Shown: positions 48,301-59,372, numbered from the stretch's first letter. The stretch is 64,000 nt of DNA from Cloeon dipterum (GCF_949628265.1 NC_088786.1:39701681-39765680); one strand, 5' to 3'. A program made the numbers and translations. The notes: generated from the sequence alone by a model not told the origin.

Positions 48301-49900
48301 AAAGTTTTGAGAATCAGAGATAAATAAGGTAGGCGTGCAAGTTTTCAAATAAAATTATTTCCACACGCTCTCAGCTGAAATTGTGCGACTTCGTATTTTT
48401 AATTTAGATTTTTTAAGCGTTAATTTATTTGGAACAACATTAAAAATACAGCATTAGTTTTCTTTTCCTGTTGGATTTTTCAAAATGAAACTAAAAATGA
48501 GACATTTACAGATTTAAATATTTCAATGGGCAAAAAATAGGGTCCGATTTTTCATTCTGCTTTCACTAGGAGTTTAATTTTTTTGTTTCATTGAATTTGG
48601 TTTAACAGAAGGCACGATATAAACTTTAAAAGGTTGTATTTTTTTGCTTTTTCTAATATTTTAATAAATCACGCCCTTCATTTATGGTTTACGAACATGC
48701 CAGCCTCTACTCCTGCTCGAAATCTATCTCTCCTGGAATTTTAATTCAAATATTATCTCATTAATTTCACTTAAAAAATGCATTAAATTTTTTTCTAGAA
48801 TCGAAATATTGGAAAATTTTGATTAAAATGATCAAGTTGGTGTTGAATACGCTGTTTTTGAATAAATTTAATTGTTATTAAAAGGCGAATTATTTCTATC
48901 TGGGTTTTATTCCATTTCTAAACTATTTATTAGTTGAAGTAATTTATCAGTATATTTTTTTGCGTCAACCGAGGCACATATTAAATTGCTTTGAATAAGT
49001 TTATTTTCGCTTGTGAGATTTTTTCCCTATTTCTCGACAATGGCTCGGTTCATTGAGAGCTAAATTCCACACGCAGGAATGCACTCGCCTCCGCGATAGC
49101 CTGCAGCCCCTAAGCCCCAAGGGACGAAGAAGCTGTCAAAAGAATATTTATGAGCTATAATCCGGTTGTACCTGAATATGTCACGGTTATGGCAACTATA
49201 GGACCATCCGTAAGATTCAAAAGGTAGGGGAAAAAGGGGAATCGAGGATTGTAAGAAAATAAAGAGTCACTCTTCTTGTTTGCCATCTTTCTTAAGCCAG
49301 CGTGGTAGGAAACTTCCCATCCTTTTTATTGACCGCCCGTTGATATTGTTGTTTGTTCAATTTCTAGGACAGGAATTAATGAAAAACATGATTTTCCCAC
49401 GAATTGGATTGTCAGAATTTGAAAAATAACTTTGTTTTTGGCTGTTCTAATTGTCCGTTTTGAAGGGCTGCAGTCTATACTTCATCCTCTAAACAAACTA
49501 AAAATATGTGTTATTTCTGGACACGCGCAATTATTTGACTATGAGCTAAATCGAGATCCCTAAAAGTTTTAAATTAAACTAGAATGAAGAGAACATCGCA
49601 GATATTTTTAGATTTAATATTCATACAAATAAAGGAATAATTTGTTTGCTCACGTCTTGATTTTTACCGCATTCCAAGCATCGCGATCGTCAATTCTTTT
49701 CATTGTCAAAAAGCAAAGAAAAGCGGCCCACTTACAATGAGAAGGAAAAATCTGAGCAGCAGGCGATCTAATTATAACTTTGGAGCAGCGTGCCACCTTT
49801 TGCTCCAAAGCCTTAACATTTATGTGTATTTTAAGAAAAGTGACGCGGACTAAGAAAGTAAGCAGTGGAGTGGGCTGTATCCCTGCCCTGACTTTTCTCC
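45400..49900. repeat. 4.5-kb duplicated block, copy B
   Basis: It is collinear with block A (18,660-23,125). The minus-strand exon-like unit at 46,142-46,014 has a TTTTTCAG acceptor and a GTATTT donor and reads LTSPSSCLLQRDVSADAKR... with no stop. Its counterpart in A is frameshifted. The unit at about 46,865-46,935 has lost one Cys codon and gained a stop relative to A. An insertion near 46,240-46,385 (absent from A) carries an imperfect inverted repeat around GGGTGAGAAAATATGTCACC and GTGAAATTTTCTCACCC. The end of the block forms the left arm of the 49,822-50,462 palindrome. Confidence 0.75.
47669..47815. repeat. 147-bp inverted-repeat element (copy in block B)
   Basis: ACTGGCAGCCACCGCCATAT pairs with ATATGGCGGCGGCTGTCAGT, two mismatches away from the perfect pairing in block A. 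The TGACGTCA of copy A reads TGAAGTCA here. Confidence 0.8.
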
Positions 49901-50462
49901 CTATATAAGGCCATGTTAAATGCCCTCACGCGATCGCTCCTCAAATCGCTCTTGCTGGCCAGAAAAAATGTTTCGTTGGTATCAATGAGAATCCAAAGAT
50001 TTCAACTTTAACATCTGTCAGAACCAAACACAAAAAACAGATTTTAAGAAATTAGCGAGTAAAATTCGTGTTCTTTCCAGTGGTCACGTGACCCGGGCGA
50101 GCACGCTGATTGGCTGCTGGTCGCTACCGATTATAGCGCGCTCACCAGCATCTTAGCGGAGTCTAGTGACACGTTTCGCTAAAATCGGGAGCACGTTACT
50201 GCTGGAAAGAGCGGGAATTTTATTAGCTAATTCCTCAAATCCATTCATTTTCGGATTTTGGTTCTGACATATGTTAGAGGTCCAATCTTCGGCTTGTCAT
50301 TGGTAACGACGAAATATTTTTTCTGCCCAGCGAGAGCGGTTTGAGGAGCGATCGCGCGACGGCATTTAACATATGTCCAGTATAGGGAGAAAAGGCAGGG
50401 TCGTGAAGGTCGTGCTACAGCCCAGCTTAGCCCCTAACGGTGCCACTTTTCTTTATACACTT
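49822..50462. repeat. 640-bp foldback palindrome
   Basis: Left-arm phrases GGGCTGTA, CTTTTCTCCCTAT, GTTAAATGCC, GCGATCGCTCCTCAAA, CAGAAAAAAT, TGTCAGAACCAAA and TTCTTTCCAG occur in reverse complement and reverse order on the right (CTGGAAAGAG, TTTGGTTCTGACA, ATTTTTTCTG, TTTGAGGAGCGATCGC, GGCATTTAAC, ATAGGGAGAAAAG, TACAGCCC). Each arm is about 260 bp around a GC-rich centre (50,085-50,205) that holds TCACGTGA. The outer left arm is also the end of block B, and block A and fragment C end at the same sequence. Confidence 0.88.
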
Positions 50463-51242
50463 TACAAAAATTCAAGTAAAGCGAACGCTTAATAAGTATA
50501 GAAATATCACAGAATCTGGATAATTTTTGGAATTTTTAAATAATATTTTTAAGAAATATGTATTATCGATATTGCACTTATCTACTGGAAAGCAGCAATT
50601 TTTTTTTATAAAAAATTACCCTTAATTAAATTATTTTTAAATAAATTTCAGCAGGTGACCTGATGGCTGTCTAACTATACCTTCGTTGATGCGCTTTGGG
50701 AATGCAGACGAGAATAGCATTGACAACCTCGTCGAGAAAAAAGAGCAAATTTTTACAAGTCTGATAATATCTGTCAAATTTGATTTCTAGAAAACTGGAA
50801 AGCAAATATCAATGACTATGGACCTCTCTAGCACGTGGAAATTTAAGATCCATTTTGATTTGAGGAAGGTTATTTGTTAGAAAAAGCAACACTTAAAAAA
50901 TTGACGCAGTTAAAGGATTTTCCATTTCAGACATTCCAGTAAACTTTCCAAAACAATTATTTTTATATTTTTTGATGATAGAAGCTTTTCGATCCGACGA
51001 CAAAACGTTGAAAAAGTTAGCAAAACGTATTATATACAGCAGAAATTCGTAATTCAGAAAAATTATTTGCTTATAGAAGACTTCGTCGCTTAAAAAAATT
51101 ATAATCCATTGAATTGAATATATTTTTAGATTCCAAATAGTTTAATTTCAGAATTATTTTTAAACAAAACAAAGCAAAATATATTAGGGTTGTTTTTATT
51201 TAACACGCTTCAATTTTCTTAAGAATAATGCTTTTCATTTTT
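50463..51242. other. 3' flank of gene 8, no supported gene
   Basis: AT-rich. At 50,975-51,090 it holds a diverged copy of the ATGATAGAAGCTTTT...GAAGACTTCGT unit also found at 38,694 and 53,945, here frameshifted. I see no other feature. Confidence 0.5.
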
Positions 51243-52947
51243 TTATTGATCAATGTGCATCCTGACAAAATGGTGATAAAATCCTTTCCTTTTCCTAAAC
51301 ATTTTCTTGCACTTGTCACAATGAATATTATTGCTCTGCAGACAGACATGCTTTGCAAGAAGTCCTGAGCACTTGAATTTGCACTCGCAGTGGCGGCAAG
51401 TCTTGAAAGTCCGGTGATTAAACATGGCTTGACGGCTCATCTCCTGGGCACATTCTGCGCAACAAACGTACTCGTGCTTCTTGTGCTTGTGATACTTGAG
51501 AAGAGATTCAGAGGCAAACAATTTGTCGCAATCGTCACACTTAATCGTCTTTGGAAAATGTTTGCGTTGAATGTGCCACTTCATGTACATCTTTTCAGAG
51601 GAAGAAAAGCTGCAATGGTCGCAGCGAATATTTGGGGTTTTGCTGTGAAATTTTCTCATGTGGCGATTCAACTTCCAATTTAAGGTGAACGATTCTCCAC
51701 ACTCTTTGCAACTATAGAGAGCTTGTTTGCAGCTCTTCCGATGCAGTTGATACAAACCCAAGCACTTGAATTTGAGTTTGCATCTGGAACACACCAATGA
51801 CCTTCTGTGGCGTGCCTTGATTCCGTAAGCAACGTCCTGGCCACAAGATTTGCACTTGTCGTATGTATGATATTGTTTGTAGTGAAAATTAACCAGGTAT
51901 TGTGAGCCGAAACTGGCCTCGCAACTGTCGCATTCGAAGATCTTTGGCATGTGCTTTGAATGCTCGTGTCGTTTCAACTTGTACTCTTGCGAGGTGAAAT
52001 ACTCGCAGTGCTTGCACTCGAAATGATTTTGTTTTATGCTTTGTTTGTGAAACGCGTTGACGTGGAGAATCATCTCAGGCTTGGATTTGAAGTACTCAAT
52101 GCAGCCGTAATGCGTGCACGCCACCAGTTCTGGATGCTTGCGTCTCATGTGCTGCTTCCACAATGTTCTTGAGGAATACAATTTGCCGATTTCACAAAAA
52201 TTGCACCGAAAACTTTCGCATGGTTTGCCACGTTTCTCGTGTAAATAATGCTGCATGTGCTGCTCTTTTTCCTCCTCGGTGTGAAAGTAAGTCATGCAGC
52301 CCCGAATTCCGCATTTGATGGCTTCTTTGTGCATCAGTTTGACGTGCTTCATCAGACGGTCGTATCTCTTTCCACAGTAAAGACACACTCCACTGCGATC
52401 CCTCTTTTTAGGGATTTCCTTTTCGTACTCGGCCAGATCAATTTCTTCCAACTGCACCCAACACTGTTCAACTTCTCCAACTGTCAAATTTACGAGAGTA
52501 AAAATTACGCCGTTGATTAGTTTAATAAAAATTCCTTACCTGAATAATTCTCGCGAAGCACCTTTGCGTTTTCTTCCAAATCAAGGATTTTCGGCCACCA
52601 AGCCACAGCCACGTCTCCAGACTCATCCCCAAACCTACAAAAACACGCGTCAAAATCAAAATAAATTTTTTAGATAGTGTAATAACATACTCTGCCTGCC
52701 AGATGCAAAAATAGCAGATCAAAGCGTCTTCTTCGACCATTTCCGGCAGGTTTTCGTCTTCTTCCGTCAGGTTCATGACCTCCATGGCCCATTTCCTCAG
52801 CTTGAACCTGTCCACCTGCGACGCGAGGACGTGGCCGTCCGACGTCGGACACTCGCACAGTCTGCACAGCGGCTTTTGAATCGGAGTTTTTCCTACTTGA
52901 CTCCTTAAGCACCTTGAACGTCTCTCCATCTCCTTGTCTCCGTCCAA
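51243..52947 (-). CDS. ZAD/C2H2 zinc-finger protein, gene 8, 529 aa
   Basis: Exons 52947-52691 (donor GCAGA/GTATGT), 52634-52540 (acceptor TTTTTGTAG, donor TTCAG/GTAAGG) and 52480-51243 (acceptor TTTGACAG) give 529 aa in frame. ZAD cysteines are C28, C31, C78 and C81. The linker (residues 87-117) is acidic with a WW pair. About 14 fingers fill residues 140-529. It is the most diverged finger array: finger 5 reads YFTSQEYKLKRH, the last finger CDKCKKMFRKRKGFYHH, and the tail RMHIDQ instead of KKHIDV. The leader is shared with gene 2. It is probably a nuclear DNA-binding protein; the target is unknown. An intact frame over 1.6 kb in a decaying cluster argues for function. Confidence 0.9.
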
Positions 52948-53089
52948 AACTGATTAAAGCGTTAAATTGCTATGCCCAGTTCCTGATTGGGTCGGCTCGG
53001 AAAAAGCAAGCGAATTTTTTCAAGCGGAACTTTTGCTGCTTGCATCTTCCTGTGAACACATGTGTTTACCGTGTTTAGAAGCAACCCCT

Positions 53090-53360
53090 CCGTTACTCCT
53101 CCCACGTTCGCAGTGGTGTGTGCGACAAGGAGAAGGAAAATTTTTGCTATTTTATATGTTTTTTCACGTTTTTTAATATTTTTTGTTTATATTTTTAATA
53201 CTTTGTGCTTTTAATTTGATAATTATCTAAAATAACTTTAAATTTTAACTTTAAATTTTAAAATTTCAAGTTAGGCTATTAACTCCTTATCTTCCCGCTA
53301 TCATGCTTTTGGAGGCAACCAATCAGCGTTCAGTGCGTTTTGACTGGCGCGAAATTTAGA
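53090..53360 (-). promoter_or_regulatory. conserved upstream block of gene 8
   Basis: CCCACGTTCGCAGTGGTGTG then TGCGACAAGGAGAAG (53,102-53,136), AACTCCTTATCTTCCC near 53,281 and ACCAATCAGCG at 53,318-53,328 within GGAGGCAACCAATCAGCG. On the gene strand: CCAAT box, GATAAGGAGTTAATA, then the 5'UTR motif. Confidence 0.68.
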
Positions 53361-53554
53361 TAATTTTAAAGAATTTTCTCATTTTTTGTGGTTCTTTTTA
53401 CGCACCAGGAGTCAGTACATAATGAATGCGCGTTAATGTAACACCGCAAAATGTTACATACATATGTCAGTCCAAAACGGTTTAAAACTTAAAATAAACC
53501 ATATTTGAGGCACGTTTAAAAAAATAATATTCCCATTCCGATCCATATAACCTG

Positions 53555-53795
53555 CCAAATTGCGTAGAAACTTTTGATATTTTTATTAGAACAAAATTGA
53601 TTTTCAAGATAATCCAAGCGATTGACTGAACTGATTTTGGTTTTCAGCACGTCAAAAGAAAGCAAATTAAGTGAGGAATGCAAAATGGCAGGATTGAGTC
53701 TGAAATCGTAGTGAAAGTGCCTTAAAATCGAAAGTCTACGGCGGCGCCATCTGTTTGCAGCTTCGAACACTGGCTTTATGCAACTGCTCGAAAGG
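53555..53795. repeat. half copy, CCAGTTGC inverted-repeat family
   Basis: Right-arm phrases GATTTTGGTTTTCAGCACGT, TTGAGTCTGAAATCG, GGCGGCGCCATCTG and a damaged end (TTTATGCAACTGCTCGAAAGG). It is the same damaged form as 38,210-38,555. Confidence 0.65.
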
Positions 53796-54039
53796 AATAA
53801 AATTTGAAAGGAAAAATATCTCGAGCTTGTTTTTGTCAGTGATGAAACCAATCATTTGTAAAAGCCCCATCAATTTTAAATGATTTTTTATTTCAGAAAT
53901 TCTTGTTACCGTCCAACGCTCAAGTACCATTATTTTAATTTATTATGATGATAGAAGCTCTTGAATGCAAAGGCGAATCGTTGAAAAAATTAGCAAAACA
54001 TTATATGCAGCAGAAATTCGTAATTCAGAATAACTATTT

Positions 54040-54183
54040 CGTCCTGGTCCCGGCAAAATTGCGTAACTTTCAACAACCAAACGCGAATTTCCTTAATTGT
54101 TGCAAGAAAAGGTCAACAATCAATTTGACAATGAAAATTTGGGTGTTTGTTGAGCGTTGCGCAATTTTGCCGCGACCAGGACG
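54040..54183. mobile_element. 144-bp MITE with ATTT target duplication
   Basis: Ends CGTCCTGGTCCCGGCAAAAT and ATTTTGCCGCGACCAGGACG form a 28-bp terminal inverted repeat (extending to GCGTAAC / GTTGCGC) with few mismatches. ATTT flanks both sides (54,036-54,039; 54,184-54,187). The related site at about 38,785-38,800 reads AACTATTTACATATAG without the element, so the insertion and its 4-bp duplication are directly visible. Confidence 0.92.
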
Positions 54184-54299
54184 ATTTACATATAGAAGAC
54201 TTCGTTATAAATAATACATACCTTGAAATAGAATGAAACATTTCTATATTTAATGATTAACGTAATTTACAGAGTAAAATAGTAAAAAACTCTAAGGGA

Positions 54300-57200
54300 A
54301 GGTAACTAAAATTAAAGGTATTCAGAAATTATGGCGAAAATTGCGAGTTCCAATTGAAAGAGAGAATCACGAGTTCACGTCGGGCGTACCGATGCTTTTA
54401 CACCATCTCAAATTCCTTGATACTCCGCAAGATTTCGCGTCTCTTGATTCGAGCAATGACGGTGGCGTTGTCGCTCAAGTCGATCTGGGGCAAGTCAATT
54501 TTGAGGTCTTACTTCCAGATTTCCGTCAGCTCAGTTGTGTCAAAAGATGTGTATTTTAGCGAGTTGATTCAGGCAAGGCAGTTGGTCGACGTGATTGCCT
54601 TTTCCGTCGCAATTTAAATGGTGGTTCTCCGCCTCATCCCACAAATCATGTAATCTCTTAGGTCGCATGGGAACTGCAAATTATAACGAAATTGATATAC
54701 TGTAATGTTAGTATACGCAACTGGTCAATTTGATAGGAACAAATAATTATTGATATTTATAACAGTCTAATTTAGTAGGGGAGATTTAAAGAGGTGTTAT
54801 TTTCCAGGTTTTACCAATAATTTTTGTTTCACGAGGTTCTTGTCGTATTTATCGATGTTGTCCAACACAACACGTCTAAGGCCATGTCCACAAGGCTGCA
54901 TTCCATCTGTAAATTAACAAAGAACCTGCCATTAATTCTGCTTTGAATTTGAAGGAAGAAAAATCGCCTAATGTTTACGAAATTAGTAAAATAGCATTGA
55001 AAATCGGTCTGGAGTAGATATCAGGTCGGGGTACCCTTTAAAAGGTCGTTTGAGTGCCCCACAATGAAACCGGGTGTTAAGCAAATGCAACCCTGAGAAT
55101 GCGGCCGGCCAGCGTATTGTGGCCTGTGTCTACAGGGTTCACTACAACCCGCATTTTTCCGGAAAAACCCATTGCATTGCAAAAAACTGTTTGTTTGCGG
55201 GTTTTTATGCAATTTTGCGCTTTTTTCCGAAGCACATGCATTCGTACGGAGGATCAAAAATTCCCATAATGATACACAAAAATAGGGATTTTAAATGATT
55301 AGTATTTAAGCAACTAGTTCCTGCAAAAGCTAAAAAATTTCAACTTTCATCGTAATTTTCCAAAATTCCTAGCTTTTTTCGGGTTAAATTCGGAAAAATG
55401 CGGAAAACCCCAAAACTGGTGGATTTTTCCTGCTGGTTTTTGTCGCAAAAAAACCAGAAGTGTATTTTTGCGCATTGCAATATTGGCGCGAACCCTTGTG
55501 TATGTGTAGCGCTGGCGTGGCGGCAGGCCAGCAGTGACACGGTTTGAGCTTGTCAAATTGACGATGACCGCATTTTAACTATAGTTTTAAGCTTGTCAGC
55601 GACAGTATGCTCTGAGAAACATTTAGCTATGAAGAGCTTAAAATCATGACCAGTTTAAAGCTTGTTAAAAAGCGGTTATCATCGATTTGAAAAGTTTTTC
55701 CCGATTCAAATTGACCCATATTTTAGATAGTGTGTGGTTTGTGGTTGCCACGAGCTCAAAATGATTTAAAAAAGCATTTAAAATTGATCTGGGAGCATTT
55801 CTCAGGTCGTGATACCCTGAAAAATGTACCCGCGAGATTGAATCACTGCGCGAGACCAGTCTGATGAGGGGCCGTGGCGCCCGTGGCCAACGATCCGACG
55901 AACAGCCGAATTTTAATAAAAATAAATTCATTTTTCGCCCTTGCACGTCCGCGCGAAGCCAAAAAGCCGTCAAAAATTTCAAATTTATTTTAACTAATCA
56001 GACCACGCGGCTGTTGTTTGATATTAACAATTTAAGGAAATGAACTAAAATGCCAGTTTTAAAAACAATTAATTCTTACCATTTGTTCTTGTTTGTGCAA
56101 CAGGAGAGACACACACTTCAAGAGCAAGCGAGGGTGCAAACGCGACTGCGACTGCGAGCCTCCTTTGCTCTATTATGGGAGAAACTTCAGTGCGCTTGAC
56201 GCTTAAAAAATTGCCAGATATTAAATCGGCTAGTGTGTGTTTGATTTTCAAGTCATCGCTTTTTGGAATGCTGCACCACCTGCATCGAAAGACTGTTCAG
56301 CGGCACAGTTTCCTTCCAAGTGTAAGGCGTATGTGAGTGCGTGTTTCTAGTGCAGCTTAATTCCCCTCCTTTCAAGGCCCATTCCGGCTCTGCCCTTCTG
56401 GGTAGAGTTTTAGCGAGATGTTTGCCAGGAATGGTGCCTTTTCTCACTGTGATTTATATTTTTAGTTTTTGACAAATTGTTTTTCAACATGTATATGTAC
56501 ATATCTTTTGGTGAGAATAATCAAGCAATAATAATAATAAATCTGGCGGCGGCCTCATAATAAATGGTGGAATCTGCTTCCTTCCTTTATTGCTGCGACG
56601 CTCACCGTATTTATCCACCCACGCGCTGTGTCTCTTCTTGCCTTCAAGCGTAATTTTCATCTCAATACGCGTGCAGGGACACAATATAACCTTTTTAACA
56701 CAATGCGTGTGGACCCTCGCCGCACCGCATCTCCCTCCTCCTAAAAATTTTTGTATAAAAATCTTTTCCGTCCGTTTCAGCTACAGTTTCGGCTTCAACT
56801 CGACAACAGAGATAAAATTAAATTTTCTTCTCAAGAGCCACCAACTTTTTTAATCAGGAAAACAGAGTTTCCGCTTCTTGCATCCCCGAATAATAAAGTG
56901 AAAGAGAATGTTATATTATGCCGTTTCCATTCAGCCGTAACCAGATTGGAGAATTGAACACGCGCAAACAGCATGCATTTTATTTCCCTTGTGGTGCTCA
57001 CCGTTCGATGGCGCGTGCCTCTGATTCCGCGAACTTCCCCTGCATTAACTTCCGTTCGCGGCGTTCGCCAGCCATTACTCGAGCGCCCGAGATATTCCTT
57101 TGTTCCTCTTTAATTATGCGCTTCCTCATTAAATTATTATTCCTTTAATCTCTTAGTTAACTGAGCCAATATTCAACTCAACCAAATAATAACGCCACCA

Positions 57201-57584
57201 ATCGGTCATAATTATTCACAATTCGCGGTCTACTCATGCACTGCAGTGAGTTGTAATAATTATGAATAATCTGGAACTATTTATTTGCCTTTATTGCCTT
57301 TGAGAGCAGTCAGAAATTCTCAATACTGAAAGTTAAATCTGTGTATTGCAATCACACAGAACTAGATAATTCTCAAGTTTTATTTCTCAACCACCCGCAA
57401 ATTAAAGAACTGCTCAGTATATTATGCCTTGAAAATCTAATGCTGTTTAATATTTTATAATCAGAGCGTGGACATGCAAAAGAATTGAAAAGTGGAGGCT
57501 TTAGCTTAAAACTGATCAGAAAAGTTGTACGGTTTATTGAAAATATACTGGCTTAAACATGTAATACGAAGCTTTGAGTCGCGG
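54300..57584. other. right flank, no supported gene
   Basis: The minus strand near 54,420-54,560 has two adjoining phrases that look coding (FDTTELTEIWK, stop, then DLKIDLPQIDLSDNATVIAR), possibly a dead exon; no family is recognised. About 56,040-56,180 is a degraded fragment of the 800-bp repeat. At 55,010-55,060 and 55,775-55,830 the phrases AGATATCAGGTCGGGGTACCC and GCATTTCTCAGGTCGTGATACCC suggest an old duplication. The rest shows nothing I can name. Confidence 0.4.
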
Positions 57585-58024
57585 AATTTACCAGTTGCAT
57601 AAATCCTAAGTGTTCGAAGCCGCCAACAGATGTTGCCACCGTAGACTTTAGATTATAAGGCACTTCCGCTGCGATTTCAGACTCAATCTAGCTAATGTGC
57701 ATTCTTCAATTAATTTGCTAATTTTTGACGTGCTGAAAACCAAAATCGGTTCAGCCAATCGCCGTAGAATCGTGAAAAACTATTTTTTGAAATAAAAAAA
57801 TCTTTTCCAACGTTTCTACGGCGGATGGCTAAACCGATTTTGGTTTTCAGCACGTCAAAAAATAGCAAATTAATTAAAAAAAAAAAACAAAATAGCTAGA
57901 TTGAGTCTGAAATCGCAGCGAAAATGCCTTAAAACCGCTTAAAACAAAATTTTTAAGAAAGTCTGTGGTTGTGCCATCTGTTGGCGGCTTCAATAACTAA
58001 GGGTTTATGCAACTGGTCAATTCA
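57585..58024. repeat. inverted-repeat element, CCAGTTGC family, right copy
   Basis: A complete copy with ends CCAGTTGCATAAATCC and GGGTTTATGCAACTGG. It is closest to copy 1 at 5,831-6,270: both carry the extra AAACCGCTTAAAACAA / AAACCACTTAAAACAA and TTTTTAAGAAAGTCT stretch in the right arm, absent from the other copies. Confidence 0.88.
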
Positions 58025-59372
58025 TACATAATACAGTGGTTGGTTACGGTGTTACTTGTCAGCCTGGGCGCCTGGTCATGGCGCACCTAAGGTCCGCAGT
58101 TGTACAACACAATTCTTTAACTGCGAGGGGCAACTGATAGGAAAGGGCGCAGGAGTGGTGATGCTCTGCAGAGGTCAGGAAACCGTCTGCTGGTCAAAGG
58201 TCCAAGCCAGTGAAAGCCGCCTCGAATGAGGCTCGGGGGGTTGTGACAGTCGGTGAGTTGTGGTTTGTGACGATAAAAGGGCGCTGGAAGGCTTGAAAAA
58301 TACGTTACACTTATATCAACGCTTGAAAGAAAATCCAATTTAGGTACGTCTAGCGTCTCGGGTGAGTGGCAGTTTAAAGAGCGTCGTCACGTCATTCCAT
58401 ATTTCTCATTTCTACGTCGTTACTCGTTTGAGAGCTTCCAGGAGTGGCTATGAAGAAAAAATAATAAAAATTTCTCTCGTGATAAATGCAGGTATTACTC
58501 TTTAAAACAATATGCTTGTTGCTTTTAGGTTCCCTTTCAAATCTACATAATACAAATACGAGGTGTTTGACCTACTCAGACCTTTCTAGGGTAGCGCACC
58601 CTGAGATCGGTCCAAGCAAAAACGACGATTTTTACAAATAATTTACTTTGACTGGGGTTTTTTCGGGCAAAATGGCAAAGAAAAATTATTACCTTGAGCG
58701 TGACAGTCTGGACGTTCAGGAATCCGATTTTCTTCTTTGGGAAGTGCACGGTCCTGATGGGCCCTCTTGTGGGCCGCCAGGCGTCTCTTTAACTCGAGCG
58801 AGCAGCACGGAGGCCTTCTCTTGTTTCTCTGTTCCCTACGACCTTTCAAATTATGATATGATTAATATGTATCTATAGCCATAGCAGCGCCAGGACTATC
58901 AACTTACAACAGGAGTAAAACATTTCCTCCTCCGGCTTCCTCGGGCGGACGGGCTCTTGATTATTGCCGTCCATTGCCTGATGTGCCATCTCACGGTCGA
59001 TTCACGGTATGTAATCTGTAATCAGCCGTTAAAGAAAACGAGAATTACGATAGATTTCAGTGGAAGTAGAGAAGAGGAAACCTGTATCAAATGAATGGCC
59101 AACTGATCGAAGAGCACACTGACGTTCTGCTTGGTAAAGGTCAGACGCTCCTATGAGTGAAGGAAAAGGAGAGAGGGGAGTTAAAGAGCTTTACTGCTCT
59201 CGCCCAGCGCTGGATCGCTGGATGCACTCTCAGCTGGTTTTCGAACCCGTCGTCTCAGCTGATCGAGATGGCGCTGCAACTGTGGCCGGCTGTAGAAGTA
59301 CGGAGTTTTATTCATGCATAAATAGCCAGCGGAAAAGAAATGCGCGCGAAAATCTCACAACTTATCATGGCT
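58025..59372. other. intergenic, no supported gene
   Basis: A minus-strand frame at 58643-58849 includes LKRRLAAHKRAH, which resembles the second half of a C2H2 finger, but no CxxC pair is correctly spaced before it. The plus-strand frame at 59153-59374 has no recognisable domain. Confidence 0.4.

Noticed and set aside
58643..58849. Minus-strand frame with LKRRLAAHKRAH, like half a C2H2 finger
   Set aside because: The cysteine pair is not at finger spacing and no further finger or ZAD lies nearby.
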